DNA of 33,008 bases from an uncultured Desulfobulbaceae bacterium (GTDB taxonomy: Bacteria; Desulfobacterota; Desulfobulbia; Desulfobulbales; Desulfocapsaceae): NCBI GenBank assembly GCA_937910875.1, contig CALENA010000026.1, positions 1 through 33,008 of the forward strand, given 5' to 3'. Shown piece by piece: positions 8,097 to 16,805 of the stretch. Below the pieces are notes generated by a model. The model did no database searches. It had not been told where the DNA came from and saw only the letters and a list, made by a program, of their open reading frames with translations. The position numbers and the translations under genes are program-made. Numbering within the stretch: the stretch's first letter is position 1; every line of letters begins with the position of its first letter.

Positions 8097-9341
8097 ATGT
8101 CGAAACGCAGGGTAGTGGTCACTGGAGTTGGATTGGTAACTCCTCTGGGGACCGGTACGAAAAAGACCTGGCAGAATATCTGCGCCGGTGTCAGTGGTGT
8201 GGGGCCGATTACCCGTTTTGATGCCGGGGAGTATGCGTCACAGATTGCCGCTGAGGTCAAGGATTTTGACCCGGATCTCTTTTTTGAGAAGAAGCAGGTC
8301 AAGCACCTGGATCTTTTTGTCCAGTATGGGGTGGCCGCGGCCCGATTGGCTATCGAGGACAGTGGTCTGGTCATTGACGAAACCAATTGTACGCGGGTTG
8401 GGGTGATCACCGGATGCGGCATGGGTGGTCTGCCAATTATCGAGCAGACTCACAGCACCTGTCTGGATCGCGGACCCAAACGAATTACGCCTTTTTTTAT
8501 TCCCATGGCCATCCCCAATATGGCCTCTGGTCATATCTCCATGCAGAGTGGTGCCAAGGGCCCGAACCTCGCCCTGTCCACGGCCTGTGCCGCGGGTACC
8601 CATGCGGTGGGTGAGGCCTTTCGCTCCATCCGCTACGGGAGTTGTGATGCGGTCATTACCGGTGGTACTGAATCGGTGATCTGTCCGCTGGGGGTTGGCG
8701 GTTTTGCCTCCATGAAGGCCCTTTCGACGCGCAACGAGGCCCCGGAACTGGCTTCCCGCCCTTTTGACAAGGACCGGGATGGATTTGTCATTGCCGAAGG
8801 CTCGGGCATGCTGGTCCTGGAAGAACTGGAACACGCACTGGCCCGTGGGGCTCGGATCTATGCCGAGGTCATCGGCTATGGCGCCTCCAGTGATGCCTAT
8901 CATATCGCCGCCCCTCCCGAGAATGGAGAGGGTGGGGCCCGCTGTATGCAGATGGCCCTGGATGACGCCGGGCTTCTGCCGGCAGACATTGATTATATCA
9001 ATGCCCACGGCACCTCAACACCTTTGAATGACCGCTGTGAAACCCAGGCCATTAAGACTGTATTTGGTGAACATGCCAGCCGATTGGCCATCAGTTCCAC
9101 CAAGTCCATGACCGGCCATATGCTCGGTGCGGCCGGTGGTCTTGAGGCCGGATTTCTTGCCCTGACTATCCACGACCAGATTGCCCCGCCAACCATGAAC
9201 CTGATTGAACCCAGCCCTGAATGTGACCTGGATTATGTCCCGGGCAAGGCCAGACCCATGAAGATCCGGGCCGCTCTTTCCAACTCGTTTGGATTCGGCG
9301 GGACCAATGGTGTCCTGGTGATGAGCCGTTATCAGGGCTGA
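8097..9341 (+). CDS. fabF: 3-oxoacyl-ACP synthase II (KAS II)
   Basis: FabF elongates acyl-ACP with malonyl-ACP. The 414-residue protein has the complete Cys-His-His set: C164 (STACAAGTH), H304 (INAHGTSTP) and H341 ([11 protein letters not shown]). The ATG follows a strong GAGAGGAGA site. It is the last gene of the fatty-acid block; the next gene, rpiB, is separated by a palindromic inserted element. Confidence 0.96.
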   Translation: MSKRRVVVTGVGLVTPLGTGTKKTWQNICAGVSGVGPITRFDAGEYASQIAAEVKDFDPDLFFEKKQVKHLDLFVQYGVAAARLAIEDSGLVIDETNCTRVGVITGCGMGGLPIIEQTHSTCLDRGPKRITPFFIPMAIPNMASGHISMQSGAKGPNLALSTACAAGTHAVGEAFRSIRYGSCDAVITGGTESVICPLGVGGFASMKALSTRNEAPELASRPFDKDRDGFVIAEGSGMLVLEELEHALARGARIYAEVIGYGASSDAYHIAAPPENGEGGARCMQMALDDAGLLPADIDYINAHGTSTPLNDRCETQAIKTVFGEHASRLAISSTKSMTGHMLGAAGGLEAGFLALTIHDQIAPPTMNLIEPSPECDLDYVPGKARPMKIRAALSNSFGFGGTNGVLVMSRYQG

Positions 9342-9385
9342 ACCGGTATTGACCTGAGGGTGACATTGAGACGCCTTTTGCCCTA

Positions 9386-9545
9386 GTGTCCAGTCAAGAG
9401 TGAAATGTCGCAGTATGGCGCCGGTGTTTTTTGTGCTTGCAAGGCGCGGCGTCAGGCGCATAGCAGCGCTATGTAACGCAAGCCGCAACGAAGCAGGCGC
9501 AAAAAACAACAAGCAATATGCGGCAGCTGAGCCTTGACTGGACAC
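9386..9545. mobile_element. 160-bp palindromic MITE-like element
   Basis: The ends are a perfect 13-bp inverted repeat, GTGTCCAGTCAAG at 9386-9398 and CTTGACTGGACAC at 9533-9545. The whole interval folds back imperfectly on itself, with a central hairpin CATAGC-AGC-GCTATG at 9459-9473, the exact middle. It codes for no protein and lies between fabF and rpiB, ending 22 bases before the rpiB start. This is the form of a non-autonomous transposable or REP-like element. No clear target duplication is visible. Confidence 0.65.
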
Positions 9546-9567
9546 GATGGATGTTTGGGAGAACGGA

Positions 9568-9999
9568 ATGAAGATTGCAATCGGCTCTGATCACGGTGGG
9601 TATCTGCTGAAACAGACCATCGTAGAGCAGTTGACAGGTCTTGGTCACGACGTGGATGATGTGGGCTGTTTTGGCCCGGAGTCGGTGAATTATCCCGATT
9701 ATGCCCGTCAGGTCTGTGAGCGGATCGAAGAGGGTCGGGTCGAGGTCGGAATTCTGATCTGCGGCACTGGTCTTGGGATGTCCATGGCGGCAAACCGTTT
9801 CCCTCAGGTGCGCGCTGCCCTCTGCCATGAGCCGTTCAGCGCCCGCATGAGCCGTGAACACAATAATGCCAATGTCCTGTGTCTGGGCGAACGGGTGACC
9901 GGTTCCGGACTGGCAAAAGACATCGTGGCGGTCTGGCTGACCACCCCATTTGCCGGCGGGCGTCATCAGCAGCGGATAGAGCAGTTCAGCCACTGCTGA
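9568..9999 (+). CDS. rpiB: Ribose-5-phosphate isomerase B
   Basis: RpiB interconverts ribose 5-phosphate and ribulose 5-phosphate. The 143-residue protein starts MKIAIGSDHGGY, with D8-H9 of the phosphosugar site, catalytic C65 in ILICGTGLGMS, and the NDAN-like HNNANVLCLG block. The start at 9568 has GGGAGA at 9557-9562; a start at 9547 would begin just beyond the palindromic element and adds seven atypical residues. rpiB followed by glyA is a common order in this part of the tree. Confidence 0.93.
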   Translation: MKIAIGSDHGGYLLKQTIVEQLTGLGHDVDDVGCFGPESVNYPDYARQVCERIEEGRVEVGILICGTGLGMSMAANRFPQVRAALCHEPFSARMSREHNNANVLCLGERVTGSGLAKDIVAVWLTTPFAGGRHQQRIEQFSHC

Positions 10000-10325
10000 T
10001 CGTATTGTAACAATTGCGTTTGATTGTTTTGCGCCCCAATTTTGCTCGTGTGCTCCGTTGGGATCGCCGGCCCGGTTTTTATTCGGCACGGTCTTACATC
10101 GGTGAAACGATGCGTTTGAGCCGGTCCCGGTGTTTTGGCGGGTACTCATCAGATTGATGGGGGGGAAGGAATGTCAAGGTGGCGCAGTGTGAGAAGGGAG
10201 TTTGAATTCAATTGTCCAAAACCGGCATTGCCTCTGCAAAATGCCGGTTTTTTTGTTTGCCCTCTGCCTGCAGACCTCACGTGGATCATAGGGAAATCGT
10301 ACAGATAATTATTAAAGGTGTCGGC
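10000..10325 (+). other. 326-base gap between rpiB and glyA
   Basis: No gene is supported here. The left 200 bases show no structure I recognise as a tRNA, known riboswitch or promoter. The right part holds an intrinsic terminator at 10219-10257. The glyA ribosome binding site (AAAGGTG, 10314-10320) is just before the start. Confidence 0.5.
10219..10257 (+). terminator. Intrinsic terminator upstream of glyA
   Basis: AAACCGGCATT (10219-10229) pairs with AATGCCGGTTT (10240-10250) and runs into a T-rich tract. It would end the rpiB transcript or, if a promoter lies in 10000-10200, act as a leader attenuator for glyA. Confidence 0.8.
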
Positions 10326-11576
10326 ATGTCGTTGTTAAAAGAGATTGATCCGGATATCTACCGGAGCATTGGCCTGGAGTATGACCGTCAGAATAATCAG
10401 CTGGAGTTGATCGCCTCAGAGAACATTGCCTCGCAGGCGGTCCTTGAGGCTCAGGGCTCGATTTTTACCAATAAATATGCCGAAGGGTATCCGAAGAAAC
10501 GCTATTACGGTGGTTGTGATTATGCCGATGAGGTGGAATCGCTGGCCATCGTCCGAGCAAAAGAGATATTTGGGGCCGAATATGCCAATGTCCAGCCCCA
10601 TTCCGGTTCTCAGGCCAACATGGCCGTTTATTTCGGCACTCTTAAACCTGGCGATAAGGTCCTGGGCATGGATCTGGCCCATGGTGGCCATCTGACCCAC
10701 GGCAGTGCGGTGAATTTCTCGGGCCAGCTCTTTAACTTTATTTCCTACGGTGTTGATCGGCACAGTGAACAGGTCAATATGGATGAGGTGGAGCGGATCG
10801 CCTTTGAAAATCGACCCAAAATGATTGTGGCCGGGGCCAGCGCCTATCCGCGGATCATTGATTTTGCCCGTTTCCGCCAGATTGCCGATCAGATCGGGGC
10901 CCTGTTTATGGTTGATATGGCCCATATTGCCGGTCTGATCGCGGCAGGTGTCCACCCCTCCCCGGTCCCTTATGCCGATTTTGTCACGACCACCACTCAC
11001 AAGACCATGCGAGGTCCACGCGGGGGCCTGATTCTGGCCCGGGAGAAGTATGGCAAGCTTCTGAACAGCCAGATTTTCCCCGGTATCCAAGGCGGTCCTC
11101 TGGTTCATGTGATCGCTGCCAAGGCGGTCGCCTTCAAAGAGGCCATGGGGGAGGCCTTCAAGGCCGATCAGCGCCAGGTGGTTGCCAATGCGCAAACCCT
11201 GGCCAAGAGCCTGACGGCCAAGGGATTTCGCCTGGTTTCGGGCGGGACGGATAACCACCTGCTCCTGATTGATCTGAGCAATAAGGAGATCACCGGCAAG
11301 GAGGCTGAGCACCTTCTTGAGCTGGCCGGACTGACCGTCAACAAGAATGCCATTCCCTTTGATACCCAGTCGCGATTTGTGACCGGTGGCATCAGGGTCG
11401 GTACGCCGGCCGTGACCACCCGCGGGCTCAAGGAACCCGAGATGGAACTGATTGCCAGATGGTTTGACCGGGTGATCACTGGCCGGGATGAGACCGTTCT
11501 GGCCAAGGTTCGGCAAGAGGTCCGGACCCTGTGTGATCGTTTTCCTATTTCCAATATTGTCGGCCCTAAGAGATAA
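10326..11576 (+). CDS. glyA: Serine hydroxymethyltransferase
   Basis: GlyA interconverts serine and glycine with tetrahydrofolate, the main source of one-carbon units. It is a 416-residue PLP enzyme; the cofactor lysine is K226 in [14 protein letters not shown], and the N-terminal [11 protein letters not shown] and HSGSQAN blocks are intact. I start at 10326 because an upstream in-frame start at 10212 would put the terminator hairpin inside the coding region and add 38 residues absent from the family. nrdR follows 12 bases later. Confidence 0.96.
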   Translation: MSLLKEIDPDIYRSIGLEYDRQNNQLELIASENIASQAVLEAQGSIFTNKYAEGYPKKRYYGGCDYADEVESLAIVRAKEIFGAEYANVQPHSGSQANMAVYFGTLKPGDKVLGMDLAHGGHLTHGSAVNFSGQLFNFISYGVDRHSEQVNMDEVERIAFENRPKMIVAGASAYPRIIDFARFRQIADQIGALFMVDMAHIAGLIAAGVHPSPVPYADFVTTTTHKTMRGPRGGLILAREKYGKLLNSQIFPGIQGGPLVHVIAAKAVAFKEAMGEAFKADQRQVVANAQTLAKSLTAKGFRLVSGGTDNHLLLIDLSNKEITGKEAEHLLELAGLTVNKNAIPFDTQSRFVTGGIRVGTPAVTTRGLKEPEMELIARWFDRVITGRDETVLAKVRQEVRTLCDRFPISNIVGPKR

Positions 11577-11588
11577 CTCGGAGTTGTC

Positions 11589-12059
11589 ATGAAATGTCCC
11601 TACTGCGCTCATGTGGATAGCAAGGTCATTGATTCCCGTGTGAACAAGGAGAATACCATTACCAGACGTCGGCGTTCATGTCTGGAATGCGGTCAGCGTT
11701 TTACCACCTATGAGCGGCTTGAAATGATGGTTCCTGTTCTGGTCAAAAAAGATGGCCGGCGCGAGGAATGGAACCGGCACAAGCTGGTGGTTGGTCTGGA
11801 GAAGGCCTGCGAGAAGCGCCCTGTGAGTCGCGACGAGATAGATAACTTTGTCGATGAGATCGAAAAAAGGCTCCAGGATCTGGGATCCAAAGAGGTCAGT
11901 GCCAAGGTGGTGGGGCAGTGGGTCATGGAGGCGCTTCCGGCACTTGATGAGGTGGCCTATGTCCGTTTTGCCTCGGTCTATCGTCAGTTCAAGGACGTCA
12001 GTGATTTTGTCGATGAACTTAAGACCCTGCTTGATTCTCGCGATCTGCCCAAGATCTGA
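11589..12059 (+). CDS. nrdR: Transcriptional repressor NrdR
   Basis: NrdR represses ribonucleotide reductase genes in response to ATP/dATP. The 156-residue protein has the N-terminal zinc ribbon (C3, C6, C31, C34) with the basic RRRRSCLECGQRFTTYE segment, then an ATP-cone domain (VLVKKDGRREEWNRHKL onwards). CTCGGAG precedes the ATG. It lies 12 bases after glyA and 92 bases before ribD, the usual neighbours. No NrdR box was noticed in the window. Confidence 0.95.
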   Translation: MKCPYCAHVDSKVIDSRVNKENTITRRRRSCLECGQRFTTYERLEMMVPVLVKKDGRREEWNRHKLVVGLEKACEKRPVSRDEIDNFVDEIEKRLQDLGSKEVSAKVVGQWVMEALPALDEVAYVRFASVYRQFKDVSDFVDELKTLLDSRDLPKI

Positions 12060-12151
12060 TCCGAAAACGGGATGTGTTATGGTCTGTCAGTATTTTCCGC
12101 GTCCCTGTGTCCTTTCTGCAGTCCTTGTAAATTCTGACGAGTGTCTCAAAC

Positions 12152-13279
12152 ATGCCTGATTTGCAGCTCCTTGATCAGCAGTTTATGCGCCAGGCCCTGC
12201 ATGAGGCCAGGAAAGGACTGGGCCGTACGTCTCCCAACCCCTGTGTCGGGGCAGTGATTGTCCATGAAGGCAAGGTGGTTGCCACAGGCTATCATCGAAA
12301 GGCCGGGACGGCACACGCCGAGATCCATGCCCTGAGCCGGGCCGGTGATCTGGCCAGCGGTGCCACCCTCTATGTGACGCTTGAACCCTGTAATCATACC
12401 GGTCGGACTCCGCCCTGCAGTCGGGCCGTGGCTCGGGCCGGGATCAGTCGGGCCGTGGTGGGGATGGAAGACCCCAACCCGCTGGTGGCCGGCAGCGGCA
12501 ATGCGTATCTCAGGAGTCAGGGGGTAGAGGTGGTCTGCGGTGTGCTGGAGAAAGAATGCCGGGCCCTGAATCGTCCCTTTATCAAGCAGATCACTACCTC
12601 GCTGCCCTGGGTAATTCTCAAGGCCGGAATGAGTCTGGATGGGCGGATCACTTATCAGCCCCAGGGGGGCGGGGCCATGACCGGTCCGGATTCCTGGCGT
12701 CAGGTGCATCGCCTTCGTGACCGCTGTGATGCCATCCTGATCGGTTCATCCACGGTTCTGACTGATGATCCAGCTCTGACCACCCGCTTGTCCAGGGGTG
12801 GGGGGCGTGATCCCTTGCGGGTGATTCTTGATAGCCGTCTGGCCCTGCCGGAGCATGCCAAGGTCCTGCATCTGGAATCAAAGGCAGAGACCTGGCTCTT
12901 CTGTGGTCCTGATGCAGATTCCGCCCGGATTGCCCGTTATGCGGCCCTGGATGGAGTGGTGGTTTGTCAGGTGGAAAGCGATGGTGAAGGGCGGCTTCTG
13001 TTGCGGCAGGTTCTTGAAATTCTGGGTCGGGCCGGAGTGAACTCACTGCTGGTGGAGGGTGGGGCCACCATCCATGGCGCCTTTCTTCTCGCCCGGCTGG
13101 CCGATCAGCTGACCTTTTTCATGGCTCCGATCCTGGCCGGAGATCAGGGATTACCGGTCCTGCAGGGGCTGGTCGCCCATGGTCGGGCAGAGGCGGTTTC
13201 TCTGATGAATGTCCGCTATCGCCGTCTGGGGGTGGATATGATGATTGAGGGAGAGATTGTCTACCCGGTCATTTCTTAG
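12152..13279 (+). CDS. ribD: Bifunctional riboflavin biosynthesis deaminase/reductase
   Basis: RibD carries out the deamination and side-chain reduction steps of riboflavin synthesis. The 375-residue protein has the N-terminal deaminase domain with zinc ligands H55 (HAE, E57), C80 and C89 (EPCNHTGRTPPC), then a reductase domain from about residue 150 (WVILKAGMSLDGRI, LLVEGGATIHGAFL). No ribE, ribBA or ribH follows; instead the next gene converges from the other strand 36 bases away, so the riboflavin operon is broken here. No riboswitch is visible upstream. Confidence 0.94.
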   Translation: MPDLQLLDQQFMRQALHEARKGLGRTSPNPCVGAVIVHEGKVVATGYHRKAGTAHAEIHALSRAGDLASGATLYVTLEPCNHTGRTPPCSRAVARAGISRAVVGMEDPNPLVAGSGNAYLRSQGVEVVCGVLEKECRALNRPFIKQITTSLPWVILKAGMSLDGRITYQPQGGGAMTGPDSWRQVHRLRDRCDAILIGSSTVLTDDPALTTRLSRGGGRDPLRVILDSRLALPEHAKVLHLESKAETWLFCGPDADSARIARYAALDGVVVCQVESDGEGRLLLRQVLEILGRAGVNSLLVEGGATIHGAFLLARLADQLTFFMAPILAGDQGLPVLQGLVAHGRAEAVSLMNVRYRRLGVDMMIEGEIVYPVIS

Positions 13280-13315
13280 CTGGTTTTCCTTTCAATTCAG
13301 TCTTCCTCAAGATCC

Positions 13316-14287
13316 TCATGTTTCTCTCTTCAGCAGTTGAATGAGCGCGGGCAGTTGTTGTGCGCAATGGTCTAAATCAGGAAAAGGGATCGTGAGTGAG
13401 ACCGAATCCTTTTCAAAGGCGGGGCAGTGTGCGATCTGCCAGTCGGATGGCAGATCAAGGCTTGTCAGTCTTTTTTTGAAGGCCAGTTCGGCTTCTGTGC
13501 TTCTCGGGAGGCAGCGTCTCTGGAGGAGTTCCAGGAGGCGATTCGTTGTCTGCGGCGGGTTCATTGCCTGACCCGCAAGGATCTCCCTGCTCTCTTCATC
13601 TGCAAACAGTTCTCCGATCCGGCAGCCATTTCGTCCAGCCAGGTCTCGAGAAAGGGCGAGCAGGCGTTTTTGCTTACCCCGGCCCATGCCCAAGGCCGTG
13701 AACAGCCCGGCGAAAAAAATCTGCTCATCCGGTCCCAGGTGCAGGAGTTCAAGACCGATGGTCTCGTCGATCACGCCCTCATGGATGTGATGCTGGAGGA
13801 GAGGGGGAAGTTCGAGGAGGTGGAGCTGGGTGTCCAGTTGGGTGCGATGAGCTCTCCGTCCCAGGCGGGGCAGGAACCTTTCGATAATGGCGGATGGTTC
13901 CATGTGTCGTCCACAACAGGCGAGAAACCAGGCCTGCTCCATGGGCGATAAGGGGCCTGCTGACTCTTGATCGGTCAGGATGAGATGGAGGAGGGTCAGG
14001 ACAGGGGTGTCAGGGGACAGAATCTGGCAGCAGCACCTGGTCTGACCCAGTGCCTGTTTCAGGGTGTACAGGCGCCTGCGGCCGGAGAGAAGTTCATACC
14101 CGTTGCTGCATACTTGAACCACTGGCGGATGCAGCATGCCTGACTGAAGCAGGGAGTCAAGGAGATGGTCCTGGTCCGTCTGGGCAAGAAAAGGATGGAG
14201 ATTCCACTGGCCTGAGTCGTGAATCTGGTCCAGGCCGATGGTGTCCCAGTAAGGGTATTTGGACATAAGCGCGCCTTGATCGTTCAC
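13316..14287 (-). CDS. Orphan ParB/Srx-like nuclease-domain protein
   Basis: A 323-residue protein whose first ~100 residues look like a ParB N-terminal domain: a DQIHDSGQWNLHPFL…LLDSLLQSGMLHPPVVQ region, then ELLSGRRRLYTLKQAL, the equivalent of the ParB GERRxRA box. A helical middle part (LSPMEQAWFLACCGRHM…) resembles the ParB helix-turn-helix area. No parA is adjacent and the protein is not a normal chromosomal ParB. The GTG start has AGGA five bases upstream; an ATG at 14266 with AAGG seven bases upstream is equally plausible. Function unknown; DNA binding is inferred. The ihfA gene ends 147 bases upstream on the same strand. Confidence 0.7.
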   Translation of the reverse strand: MNDQGALMSKYPYWDTIGLDQIHDSGQWNLHPFLAQTDQDHLLDSLLQSGMLHPPVVQVCSNGYELLSGRRRLYTLKQALGQTRCCCQILSPDTPVLTLLHLILTDQESAGPLSPMEQAWFLACCGRHMEPSAIIERFLPRLGRRAHRTQLDTQLHLLELPPLLQHHIHEGVIDETIGLELLHLGPDEQIFFAGLFTALGMGRGKQKRLLALSRDLAGRNGCRIGELFADEESREILAGQAMNPPQTTNRLLELLQRRCLPRSTEAELAFKKRLTSLDLPSDWQIAHCPAFEKDSVSLTIPFPDLDHCAQQLPALIQLLKRET

Positions 14288-14434
14288 GAAAATCCTAATT
14301 TTTCAAAGTACCCATAAAATTTTACTGGCTGTGCAAAGCCCGAAAACAAAAATCCCTGCACGGTTCCGGGCCATGAGTCCAAGAACTGTGCAGGGGGTAT
14401 GGCGAGCAGAGGGGCAGATGATCCGGGTGGAAGG

Positions 14435-14722
14435 TCAGCCTTTGTTGATCTTTTCGCGCAGAATGCCGGAAGGCTTGAAGGTGACAACCCGACGGGCGGC
14501 CAGGGTCAGTTCCTCGCCTGTCTGGGGGTTACGTCCGCGCCGGGAAGACTTGTCCTTGACGCTGAATTTGCCGAACCCGCTGAGGAGCAGGTCATTGCCG
14601 CTGATCAGTGAATCCTTGGAGAGTTGGAGGAAGGCCTCCATGGAATCAGTGGCCAGGGTCTTGGTCAGTGAGGGATGGTTTTTGTAAATCTCCTGGACAA
14701 GGTCTGCTTTGGTGAGGGTCAT
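14435..14722 (-). CDS. ihfA: Integration host factor alpha subunit (HU/IHF family)
   Basis: A 95-residue DNA-bending protein. The start MTLTKADLVQEIY and the C-terminal GRNPQTGEELTLAARRVVTFKPSGILREKIN match IhfA more closely than HU, including the proline-containing arm. The ATG at 14722 is preceded by AAAAGGAG; a longer reading to 14794 would run across the promoter. It could be an HU homologue in function if no IhfB partner exists. Confidence 0.88.
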   Translation of the reverse strand: MTLTKADLVQEIYKNHPSLTKTLATDSMEAFLQLSKDSLISGNDLLLSGFGKFSVKDKSSRRGRNPQTGEELTLAARRVVTFKPSGILREKINKG

Positions 14723-14766
14723 CTCGCGCTCCTTTTGCTGTAAAATCTGAATGATATACTCACGTA

Positions 14767-14794
14767 ATGTTATACGCTCAAAAAAGAAAGTCAA
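14767..14794 (-). promoter_or_regulatory. Candidate sigma-70 promoter of ihfA
   Basis: On the minus strand TTGACT (14794-14789) and TAACAT (14772-14767) are 16 bases apart, about 45 bases upstream of the ihfA start. An overlapping TATAAC gives a 14-base spacer and is less likely. Confidence 0.5.
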
Positions 14795-15028
14795 GAGACA
14801 GATGTTGTTTTTTGTCTTTTTTCTTGAGAGAATCGGGTGGGATATGGCTCAATAGACCCGAAATGAAACATACTTCTTTGTTGGGTTGTTGACGGAAATT
14901 GACTGTTTATCAGTATGTTATGCTGTTGTTGTCCGATTATCCGTGGAATATCGGCAGGATGTCGACCGAAGATTTGTTATTGTCCGGGTCTGCAGTGAAA
15001 ACACCCTGTCTTGTGTCAATTTTTTTAT

Positions 15029-15109
15029 ATGAAAGTGCACCTTCGGCATGACCGGTCATATCGAAGGTGCACTTTCATGGTCGGTTGTGGCTGGCCAATC
15101 TGGTCCAGG
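15029..15109 (-). repeat. Dispersed palindromic repeat, copy 1
   Basis: 17-base arms (15029-15045 and 15062-15078, ATGAAAGTGCACCTTCG and its exact complement) flank a perfect 12-base palindrome ATGACCGGTCAT. An adjoining 31-base tail (15079-15109) is the reverse complement of the segment in front of copy 2, so the two copies belong to one family in opposite orientation. It lies just beyond the stop of pilC and could act as its terminator, since a T-rich stretch follows on one side. Confidence 0.75.
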
Positions 15110-15117
15110 GATGGGGG

Positions 15118-16323
15118 CTAGATATGGCTGGCCATGGAGAAGATCGGCATATACATGGCCACGACTATGCCGCCGATCATGCCGCCTAGAAAGACCATGA
15201 GCATGGGCTCGATCAGGGCGGTCAGATTGCTGACGGCCTGATCGACCTCTTCGTCGTAAAAATCGGCAATCTTGGCCAGCATGTTGTCAAGGGCACCCAC
15301 CGATTCGCCGACATTGATCATCTGCACCACCATGTTGGGAAAGACGCCGCTCTCTTCCAGGGGTTCAGAAATGGGGCGTCCTTCGCTGATGCTGTCTGAG
15401 ACCCGGAAGATGGCCCGTTCGATGATCTTGTTGCCCGCGGTCTTGGCCACGACGTTCAGGGCTTCAAGGATTGGAACGCCGCTCTGGAGCATGGTGCTCA
15501 GGGTGCGAGTGAATTTCGCCACAGCGACTTTCCGGGCCAGGGGGCCGATGATCGGGGCGCGCAGGATCATGGCGTCGATCTTTAACTGACCCTTGTCAGT
15601 GGCGTATATCTTTTTGGTCACGTAGATCAAAAGGGCCAGGGCGATCAGGAGATAGTGAAATTTTGTCTTGACCAGATAGCTGGCCTTGACCACGATCTGG
15701 GTGGGCAGGGGCAGGGCCGCACCCATGCCGGAGAACATCTGTTCAAAGACCGGGATGACAAAGACCAGGATGATGGTCAGGATCAGCATGGAGATGATCA
15801 GGCAGATGATCGGGTAGGTCATGGCGCCGCGCACTTTTTTCTTGAGGGCCATGGATTTTTCTTTGAAGGTGGCCAGTCGGCCAAGGATGGTGTCGAGGAT
15901 GCCGCCGGTCTCGCCTGCCTCGATCATGTTGGTGAACAGGGCATCAAAGGTCTTGGGATGCTTGCGCATGGCATCGGCAAAGGTGGTCCCGGTTTCAATA
16001 TCCAGCCGAATGGCGGTGAGGACCTGACGAAACGGCTCCTTCTCCTGTTGCCTGGCAAGGATATCGATACTCTGGACCAGGGGCAGACCGGCATTGATCA
16101 TGGTGGATAACTGCCGCGTGAAGATAACAATGTCTTTACCGGTGGTTCTGGGCTGGAACAGGGCGATATTACCAAAGAGTGACTTTGGCTTTTCCTTGAT
16201 GACTGGATCCTGGATGCGCAGCCGTTTGACCTGGGTCAGGGCCGCAGATGGGTCGGCGGCTTCAATGCTCCCCTTTCGTTTTTCACCGTGTACGTTACGG
16301 CCGGTCCAGAGATAAGTGGGCAT
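15118..16323 (-). CDS. pilC: Type IV pilus / type II secretion inner-membrane platform protein (PilC/GspF)
   Basis: A 401-residue protein with two tandem T2SSF domains, one at about residues 65-190 (FTRQLSTMINAGLPLVQSIDIL) and one at about 270-390 (FTRTLSTMLQSGVPILEALNVV), and three membrane segments. It is the inner-membrane platform that works with a PilB-type ATPase. The start at 16323 (MPTYLWTGRNVHG) has AGGA eight bases upstream and lies downstream of a good promoter at 16410-16438; a start at 16404 would lie at the transcription start and is rejected. No pilB, pilT or pilin gene is adjacent, so pilC or gspF identity cannot be separated. Confidence 0.88.
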   Translation of the reverse strand: MPTYLWTGRNVHGEKRKGSIEAADPSAALTQVKRLRIQDPVIKEKPKSLFGNIALFQPRTTGKDIVIFTRQLSTMINAGLPLVQSIDILARQQEKEPFRQVLTAIRLDIETGTTFADAMRKHPKTFDALFTNMIEAGETGGILDTILGRLATFKEKSMALKKKVRGAMTYPIICLIISMLILTIILVFVIPVFEQMFSGMGAALPLPTQIVVKASYLVKTKFHYLLIALALLIYVTKKIYATDKGQLKIDAMILRAPIIGPLARKVAVAKFTRTLSTMLQSGVPILEALNVVAKTAGNKIIERAIFRVSDSISEGRPISEPLEESGVFPNMVVQMINVGESVGALDNMLAKIADFYDEEVDQAVSNLTALIEPMLMVFLGGMIGGIVVAMYMPIFSMASHI

Positions 16324-16409
16324 GGTCAGTGTTCCTGGGCTGAGGGGCTGGGCTGGCAGGGGTCTGGGCAGAAGCAGAGGACCCCTGGGCCATTGGTGCG
16401 TCAAAATTT

Positions 16410-16438
16410 ATCTTAGCGTATGCTGGCCCGGAAGACAA
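16410..16438 (-). promoter_or_regulatory. Candidate sigma-70 promoter of pilC
   Basis: On the minus strand TTGTCT (16438-16433) and TAAGAT (16415-16410) are 17 bases apart, giving a transcript start near 16403, about 80 bases upstream of the chosen pilC start. Confidence 0.55.
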
Positions 16439-16665
16439 GTGTTTGGAAACAGGTTGCTAATGGCGATACCTGTTTGTCGTGTCCCTGGTTTTTTATCCCC
16501 GTCCGGCAGAGTCTCCATCGCTGGCAAAGTGGCTTTGATCTCTTGCGCTGTCTTTCAGGGTTCTGCGTTGTCTTTTTACTAAAAGTCGGCCTCCGGTCTG
16601 CTGGGACAGAAAAACCTGTGCTGACCAGGATGGGTGAAATTGTAGCGACTACATCTTTTTTGTAC
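16439..16665. other. Non-coding divergent region between pilC and the PxxKW gene
   Basis: The 482 bases between the two starts hold one promoter at each side and nothing else I can name. A 113-codon reading frame on the plus strand (16420-16761) runs through both promoters and looks like chance. Confidence 0.5.
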
Positions 16666-16694
16666 TTGAGAAAATTTGCTCTGGCTGGTAAATT
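16666..16694 (+). promoter_or_regulatory. Candidate sigma-70 promoter of the PxxKW gene
   Basis: TTGAGA (16666-16671) and TAAATT (16689-16694) are separated by 17 bases, with an A/T-rich stretch after. The start codon lies about 105 bases downstream. Confidence 0.5.
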
Positions 16695-16805
16695 AAAAAA
16701 TTCGTGGAATTCAATCGCCTGTCTGGTGAAGGATATATTGTATAATTGTTTCATCGCCTGATTTGAACGGTGATGACTTTTTGTTATGGATTTGAGGAGG
16801 GTGTG

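Noticed and set aside
10212-10325. N-terminal extension of GlyA
   Set aside because: It would translate through an intrinsic terminator hairpin and adds 38 residues not seen in the family.
10416-11612. A 398-codon minus-strand frame opposite glyA
   Set aside because: Shadow of glyA, with low-complexity composition and no recognisable domain.
13427-13951. A 174-codon plus-strand frame opposite the ParB-like gene
   Set aside because: The minus-strand frame has the ParB-type GRRRL box and a ribosome site; the plus frame has neither.
16420-16761. A 113-codon plus-strand frame between pilC and the PxxKW gene
   Set aside because: It spans the promoters of both neighbours, has no good ribosome site and no recognisable family.
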